A stretch of 10,098 nucleotides of DNA, from contig CAJTVR010000130.1 of NCBI GenBank assembly GCA_910580075.1, positions 1 through 10,098 of the forward strand, written 5' to 3'. Source of the DNA: an uncultured Eubacterium sp. (GTDB lineage Bacteria > Bacillota > Clostridia > Lachnospirales > Lachnospiraceae). The position numbers and the translations under genes were made by a program. The notes beneath the pieces were generated by a model that saw only the letters and a list, made by a program, of their open reading frames with translations, was not told the origin of the DNA and searched no databases. Below, piece after piece: positions 6,567 to 10,098 of this stretch. Each line of letters starts with the position of its first letter. Position 1 is the first letter of the stretch.

Positions 6567-7955
6567 ATGCGTAAGTTATCAAAATTTATAGGAGACAGAG
6601 ATTTTTATAGGATGGTGCTTTTGATTGCAGTGCCGATTATGATTCAAAACGGCATTACCAACTTTGTAAGCCTTCTGGACAACATTATGATCGGACAGGT
6701 GGGAACGGAGCAGATGTCAGGTGTTGCGATTGTCAATCAGCTGATTTTTGTATACAATCTCTGCCTGTTTGGCGGCGTGTCGGGTGCGGGGATTTTTACA
6801 GCACAGTTTTACGGACAGGGCAGCCAGGAAGGCGTGCGCCAGACGATGCGGTTTAAACTGTGGATGGTGACTGCGGCTACAGTTCTTACGGCTGTAATTT
6901 TTCTGGCTGGCGGGACGTTTCTAATCAGTGCATATTTAAAAGGAGAAGGAACGAGTGAAGATATCGCCGCAACGCTTGCATATGGAAAACAGTATCTGGG
7001 TATTATGCTGATCGGGCTCCCGGCATTTGCCATTGTACAGACCTATTCGAGCACACTGCGGGAATGCGGGCAGACGCTGCTGCCGATGAAAGCCGGAATT
7101 ATAGCAGTATTTGTAAATCTGGTGTTTAATTATCTGCTTATTTATGGAAAGGCAGGGTTTCCGGCAATGGGCGTGCGCGGCGCTGCCACTGCTACCGTGC
7201 TTTCCCGGTATGTAGAAATGCTGTGTGTAGTAATCCGCGTGCATAAAGAAAAGGAAACATATCCGTTCATTACAGGACTTTACCGCACGATGCAGATTCC
7301 AAAGGATCTCGTATGGAAAATTATTGCAAAAGGCAGTCCGCTTTTATTTAATGAAACATTATGGGCGGCCGGAATGGCTATGCTGACCCAGTGCTATTCT
7401 GTGCGCGGGCTGAATGTCGTAGCAGGCCTGAATGTGGCAAATACAATCGGCAATGTATTTAATATCGTATTTCTGGCAATGGGAGAATCAGTTGCTATTA
7501 TTGTCGGCCAGTTTTTAGGTGCCGGAAAGATGAAAGAAGCAAGGGATACAGATAATAAAATGATTGCATTCGCAGTCATGTGCTGCAGTGTGATTGCGGC
7601 GGTTATGTTTTTTGCAGCTCCGCTTTTTCCCAAATTATACAATATCAATGAACAGGCAAGGGAGCTTGCGAAATATTTTATTATGGCAGCCGCTGTATTT
7701 ATGCCGCAGAATGCCTTTTTAAATGCCGCTTATTTTACGCTGCGGTCCGGTGGAAAGACGGTGATTACGTTTTTGTTTGACAGTGTGTTTATCTGGTGTG
7801 TCAGCGTGGCTATTGCATATACACTTAGCAGGTTTACACAGCTTCCGGTTCTTGCAGTGTATGTTATGGTGCAGCTTGGAGATATCATAAAGTGCGTGAT
7901 CGGGTTTGTGCTGGTGAAAAAGGGAATCTGGCTGCATAATATTGTGGAACAATAA
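6567..7955 (+). CDS. MATE family multidrug efflux transporter
   Basis: The 462-residue product is a twelve-helix antiporter of the MATE superfamily, which expels cationic drugs or metabolites using a sodium or proton gradient. The first helix holds VPIMIQNGITNFVSLLDNIM (23-42), with Asp38 at the position often important for ion coupling. QTYSSTLRECGQTLLPM at 158-174 and GVRGAATATVLSRY at 202-215 are family-typical. The second half repeats the fold, with NVANTIGNVFNIVFLAMGES at 289-308 and GQFLGAG at 314-320. Length is normal. I chose the ATG at 6567 because AAGGAGG ends five bases upstream and the protein then begins with the usual short amphipathic lead. An upstream TTG at 6462 would add 35 residues translated from the terminator and is rejected. 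The leader suggests ligand-dependent or attenuated expression. Substrate is unproven; guanidine-like compounds are possible if the leader is guanidine-IV. Confidence 0.93.
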   Translation: MRKLSKFIGDRDFYRMVLLIAVPIMIQNGITNFVSLLDNIMIGQVGTEQMSGVAIVNQLIFVYNLCLFGGVSGAGIFTAQFYGQGSQEGVRQTMRFKLWMVTAATVLTAVIFLAGGTFLISAYLKGEGTSEDIAATLAYGKQYLGIMLIGLPAFAIVQTYSSTLRECGQTLLPMKAGIIAVFVNLVFNYLLIYGKAGFPAMGVRGAATATVLSRYVEMLCVVIRVHKEKETYPFITGLYRTMQIPKDLVWKIIAKGSPLLFNETLWAAGMAMLTQCYSVRGLNVVAGLNVANTIGNVFNIVFLAMGESVAIIVGQFLGAGKMKEARDTDNKMIAFAVMCCSVIAAVMFFAAPLFPKLYNINEQARELAKYFIMAAAVFMPQNAFLNAAYFTLRSGGKTVITFLFDSVFIWCVSVAIAYTLSRFTQLPVLAVYVMVQLGDIIKCVIGFVLVKKGIWLHNIVEQ

Positions 7956-8300
7956 AGCAGCCGGGCGTGCTGAAAGAAAAACTTTGACAGATCAGAGAGG
8001 AAAAAAGCAGCCGGGCGTACTGAAAGAAAAACACTGATAAAACAGGAAGGAAAAAGCAGTCAGGCGTACTGAAAGAAAAACACTGATAAAACAGGAAGGA
8101 AAAAGCAGTCAGGCGTGCTGAAAGAAAAACACTGATAAAGCAGGAAGGAAAAAAGCAGTCAGGCGTGCTGAAAGAAAAACACTGATAAAACAGGAAGGAA
8201 AAAAGCAGTCAGATGTGCTGAAAGAAAAACACTGACAGATCAGGGAGGAAAAAAGCATACAGGCGTGCTGAAGAAATATTTTACAAATAAGGGAGGAAAT
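7956..8300. repeat. Tandem array of about seven 49-50 bp units
   Basis: Units begin with GCAG (GCAT in the last) at 7957, 8007, 8056, 8105, 8155, 8205 and 8255, giving lengths of 50, 49, 49, 50, 50 and 50 bases. The seventh is partial and diverged. The core is GGCGTGCTGAAAGAAAAAC, nearly invariant in units 1-6. The second half is gataaaacaggaagg in units 2-5 but gacagatcag then a gagg run in units 1 and 6. Every unit ends with a Shine-Dalgarno-like purine run plus A-rich sequence, and the seventh provides the gggagg used by the gene at 8305. There are no unique spacers, so it is not CRISPR. Mixed 49/50 spacing rules out an in-frame protein repeat. Confidence 0.93.
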
Positions 8301-8304
8301 GAAC

Positions 8305-8622
8305 ATGGCTGAGCCTTCAAAGAGGGACTGGAAACTATATAGGGAGAAGATATCTGGATGGCAGGAACATTATATGGAGAAACTGGTGAAGGAATATGCG
8401 GATTATTTGAACAGCAGTCTGCCAGCATCCACCAAATTCTGGGAGATACAAAAAAGGATTAAAAGAGACAGAAAAACGCCGGGTGTCTGTATTGAGTTAA
8501 GCAAATCTGATATGTTTTGGGATATTGCGAGACTGATTCATGATCAGGTTATTTCGGAGGATGATCTGGAAGAATTTAGTGATGATTTAAAAGAAGCAGT
8601 AAGGCTGATTTTGAGAAGATGA
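8305..8622 (+). CDS. Small conserved-looking hypothetical protein (105 aa)
   Basis: I do not recognise a named family. The product is soluble, without signal peptide or membrane helix, and strongly charged. The first half is basic and aromatic (MAEPSKRDWKLYREKI, then a Trp/Tyr-rich helix to about residue 40). Then comes KFWEIQKRIKRDRKTPGV. The second half is acidic and helical (SKSDMFWDIARLIHDQVISE, then DDLEEFSDDLKEAVRLIL). It looks like a compact all-alpha protein. The ATG at 8305 is preferred over 8299 because gggagg at 8291-8296 is eight bases from it but only two from 8299. That ribosome site lies in the final tandem unit, so the array forms the gene's leader. The next gene follows after 78 bases on the same strand. 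Confidence 0.75.
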   Translation: MAEPSKRDWKLYREKISGWQEHYMEKLVKEYADYLNSSLPASTKFWEIQKRIKRDRKTPGVCIELSKSDMFWDIARLIHDQVISEDDLEEFSDDLKEAVRLILRR

Positions 8623-8700
8623 AAATAAAACTCTGCGGGTTTGGGTAAGACCTTAGAAAGATCTGCTGGCTGCCATTAAGAATGACCGGGAGGGAATGCT

Positions 8701-9780
8701 ATGAATTTTGAAATATTATCAGAAATTACGAATATGCACCAGTACGACGAAATAAAAATTATCGGCCAGAACGCTTTTTATCAGGGACAGCCATATCATT
8801 TTGCTGCTATGGTGCGAAAAGCAGACCAGGCACAGCTGTTTGTGCTCAGCCTGACAAACCGGGAACAATCCGGGCAGGAAGCAGAACCTTCGCGTCTGCA
8901 TGGACGTCATGGGCAGAAACAGACGATGCGCCAGCATATGAAAAAACTATCCGGCGGCAGTTTTCCTTTTTTATCGAAATTAAAAACAGACCGTGAGGAG
9001 CTGGAGTTTGGTTCTGCTCAAAGCGGCAGTTTAGACGCTGTCAGCCAGGATGATTTAGAAAAGACCCTGCTTTTGGCAAAGCTGATGGATGCCGGCTGGA
9101 AACTGCCTGAGAACAGCATTTTTTTCAGCGAAAACTGGAAACATGTGGAATGCCAGCAGTATCAGTTTCAGGTTCCTTCCGCAAAACTGCCGCAGTGGAA
9201 GCATGCAAAAGCAGTCTGGCGGCCGGAACCGAGGGAGCATTTTGTTGAAAAGCCAGTGCGGATTTTTATAGATGATGCGCGTACAGCCTCAAAAAACCAG
9301 ACGCCGATACCATTTTCCATTACAGCCCGGGATGGTACGATGAAGGACGGCATCTGCTATATTAACAGCGTAAAGCGGGAAGATGTCTGGCAGAAGCAAA
9401 AGGAATTATTTGAAAACCCGGTTTTTCAAAAGAACGCATCAGGGCATATGACAGCTGAGGATATTGAGAAGATGTGGGAGTTACTGGAACAGAATTGCCC
9501 GCGCGGTATGTATTTTGTATGCATAGAATATGAATGTACACTGGATGTAAGCCTGCAGTTTTATGACAGAGCCTATTTAGACTCCGGCTATGATACACAT
9601 AAGAGTTCTTCATCCATGGTATTTTTAGCAAAACCTGACAGCCCAAAAGGCATGCATGGATTAAAGCTGAAAACATGTGTGATTCAGACGCCGGTGACGG
9701 AAGAAACGCGGGACCTGGAAGTGGAACTTTTTGAGGTCTGTGAACAGGTATGTGCGTATGAGCATGAATTATCTATGTGA
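8701..9780 (+). CDS. Hypothetical protein of unknown family (359 aa)
   Basis: No family is recognised. The protein appears cytoplasmic, with no signal peptide or membrane segment. Residues 1-55 look like a beta-rich small domain (ITNMHQYDEIKIIGQNAFYQ, then a hydrophobic strand LFVLSL). A basic low-conservation linker at about 57-95 includes GRHGQKQTMRQHMKK. Residues 117-150 are helical (DDLEKTLLLAKLMDAGWKLP), and from about 180 a second alpha/beta region runs to the end, including PVRIFIDDAR, a Trp-rich helix near 280 and GMYFVCIEYECTLDVSLQFY. The ATG has gggaggg six bases upstream (8688-8694). It is probably co-transcribed with the gene at 8305. Codon use resembles its neighbours, so recent foreign origin is not suggested. 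The end lies 26 bases before repeat copy 3. Confidence 0.8.
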   Translation: MNFEILSEITNMHQYDEIKIIGQNAFYQGQPYHFAAMVRKADQAQLFVLSLTNREQSGQEAEPSRLHGRHGQKQTMRQHMKKLSGGSFPFLSKLKTDREELEFGSAQSGSLDAVSQDDLEKTLLLAKLMDAGWKLPENSIFFSENWKHVECQQYQFQVPSAKLPQWKHAKAVWRPEPREHFVEKPVRIFIDDARTASKNQTPIPFSITARDGTMKDGICYINSVKREDVWQKQKELFENPVFQKNASGHMTAEDIEKMWELLEQNCPRGMYFVCIEYECTLDVSLQFYDRAYLDSGYDTHKSSSSMVFLAKPDSPKGMHGLKLKTCVIQTPVTEETRDLEVELFEVCEQVCAYEHELSM

Positions 9781-9806
9781 GAATAAAGGCAGTGGCTGCT
9801 GCAAGG

Positions 9807-9874
9807 TATGAGTGATCCGAACGCCGGGCGGAGACACTTTTTCCTTTTTCTGTTCCGCCTGCGAACAGTAAGAA
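9807..9874 (+). mobile_element. MITE-like repeat, copy 3, truncated by an IS3 element
   Basis: From tatgagtgatccgaacgcc at 9807 through cgggcggagacacttttt at 9827, this copy matches the inverted outer ends of copies 1 and 2. It then continues as tgttccgcctgcgaacagt and agaa, identical to bases 2-24 of copy 1. Homology stops at 9874, exactly where the insertion-sequence end begins. It is in the same orientation as copy 1 and supplies the left outer arm missing from that copy. Confidence 0.8.
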
Positions 9875-9875
9875 A

Positions 9876-10098
9876 TGGTGTTAGTATATAAGTGTGGACA
9901 AAAAAGTTGAACAGCCTATACGATCAAGTGAAAGAGCAAAGGAGATGTTCAGCATGGCGAAAAACCAAAAATCCTACACTCCGGAATTCAAGCAGCAGAT
10001 CGTAGATCTGTACAATGCCGGAGGAACCTCGTATCCACAACCAGAACGTGAATATGGCGTAAATCGAAGCACACTCAGCAACTGGGTAAAACAGCTCT
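9876..10098 (+). mobile_element. Left part of an IS3-family insertion sequence (runs off the window)
   Basis: The left end begins at TG 9876 or TG 9879 and includes agtgtggacaaaaaagttga at 9891-9910, resembling ends of IS3-family elements in Firmicutes. The break in copy 3 at 9874 fixes the boundary to within a few bases. The right end and target duplication are outside the window. Confidence 0.7.
9954..10098 (+). CDS. IS3-family transposase OrfA, 5' part
   Basis: The 48 visible codons start MAKNQKSYTPEFKQQIVDLY and contain REYGVNRSTLSNWVKQL, the N-terminal helix-turn-helix of IS3-family OrfA that binds the element's inverted repeats. In a complete element, OrfB with the DDE catalytic core follows in the -1 frame and is fused by frameshifting; none of that is visible here. 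The ATG has AAAGGAG nine bases upstream (9938-9944). The frame is intact to the window edge, so the element may still be functional. Confidence 0.9.
   Translation, partial: MAKNQKSYTPEFKQQIVDLYNAGGTSYPQPEREYGVNRSTLSNWVKQL

Noticed and set aside
7956..8300. CRISPR array
   Set aside because: Units are contiguous 49-50 bp direct repeats with no unique spacers and no cas genes nearby.
8299..8304. ATG at 8299 as the start of the small protein
   Set aside because: It is only two bases from the gggagg run; the ATG at 8305 has proper spacing.
8109..8428. Minus-strand frames through the tandem array
   Set aside because: They are Phe/Ser-rich readings of the purine-rich repeats, shift frame between 49- and 50-bp units, and have no ribosome site.
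8657..8702. Short reading DLLAAIKNDREGML ending at the start of the 359-aa gene
   Set aside because: Only about 15 codons follow an in-frame stop at 8654 and there is no start codon or ribosome site. It could be a gene tail left by deletion, but the support is too thin.

Overview
The window looks like a piece of a gut Firmicutes chromosome, most likely Lachnospiraceae (Clostridia). This is inferred from strong AGGAGG-type ribosome sites, mid-range base composition, a Bce-type peptide-resistance ABC pair, a cytoplasmic GH43 xylosidase, a TraX-family protein and an IS3-type transposase of a kind common in that family. All supportable genes lie on the + strand.

Layout. Positions 1-1804 are an accessory island. 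Two copies of a ~280-300 bp repeat with long imperfect terminal inverted repeats (MITE-like) face each other (1-268 and 1509-1804). Between them sit a TraX-family membrane protein (412-1254), with a consensus promoter overlapped by a perfect 12-bp dyad, and a decayed stretch resembling part of an ICE-type sigma factor (about 1319-1399). A GH43 beta-xylosidase follows (1973-3610). Next is a two-gene operon with a 4-bp overlap (3711-6430) encoding a BceA-like ATPase and a BceB-like ten-helix permease. Its promoter carries helically phased GTAAKG repeats typical of an OmpR-type response-regulator site, but no two-component genes are in the window. A MATE efflux pump (6567-7955) has a leader with a strong intrinsic terminator just before its ribosome site, suggesting attenuation, possibly a guanidine-IV (mepA-type) riboswitch.

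Positions 7956-8300 hold about seven direct repeats of 49-50 bp. Each ends in a Shine-Dalgarno-like purine run, and the last supplies the ribosome site of a small conserved-looking helical protein (8305-8622). An unrecognised 359-residue soluble protein follows (8701-9780). The window ends with a third copy of the MITE-like repeat (9807-9874), cut at the point where an IS3-family element begins. The start of that element's orfA (9954-10098) runs off the edge.

Functionally the centre of the window is about export and resistance: a peptide-sensing or detoxifying Bce pair and a MATE pump, each with its own regulated start. The edges are shaped by repeats and an insertion sequence. No new defence or biosynthetic system can be claimed. 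The least explained parts are the MITE-like family, the tandem leader array, and the two unknown genes beside that array.
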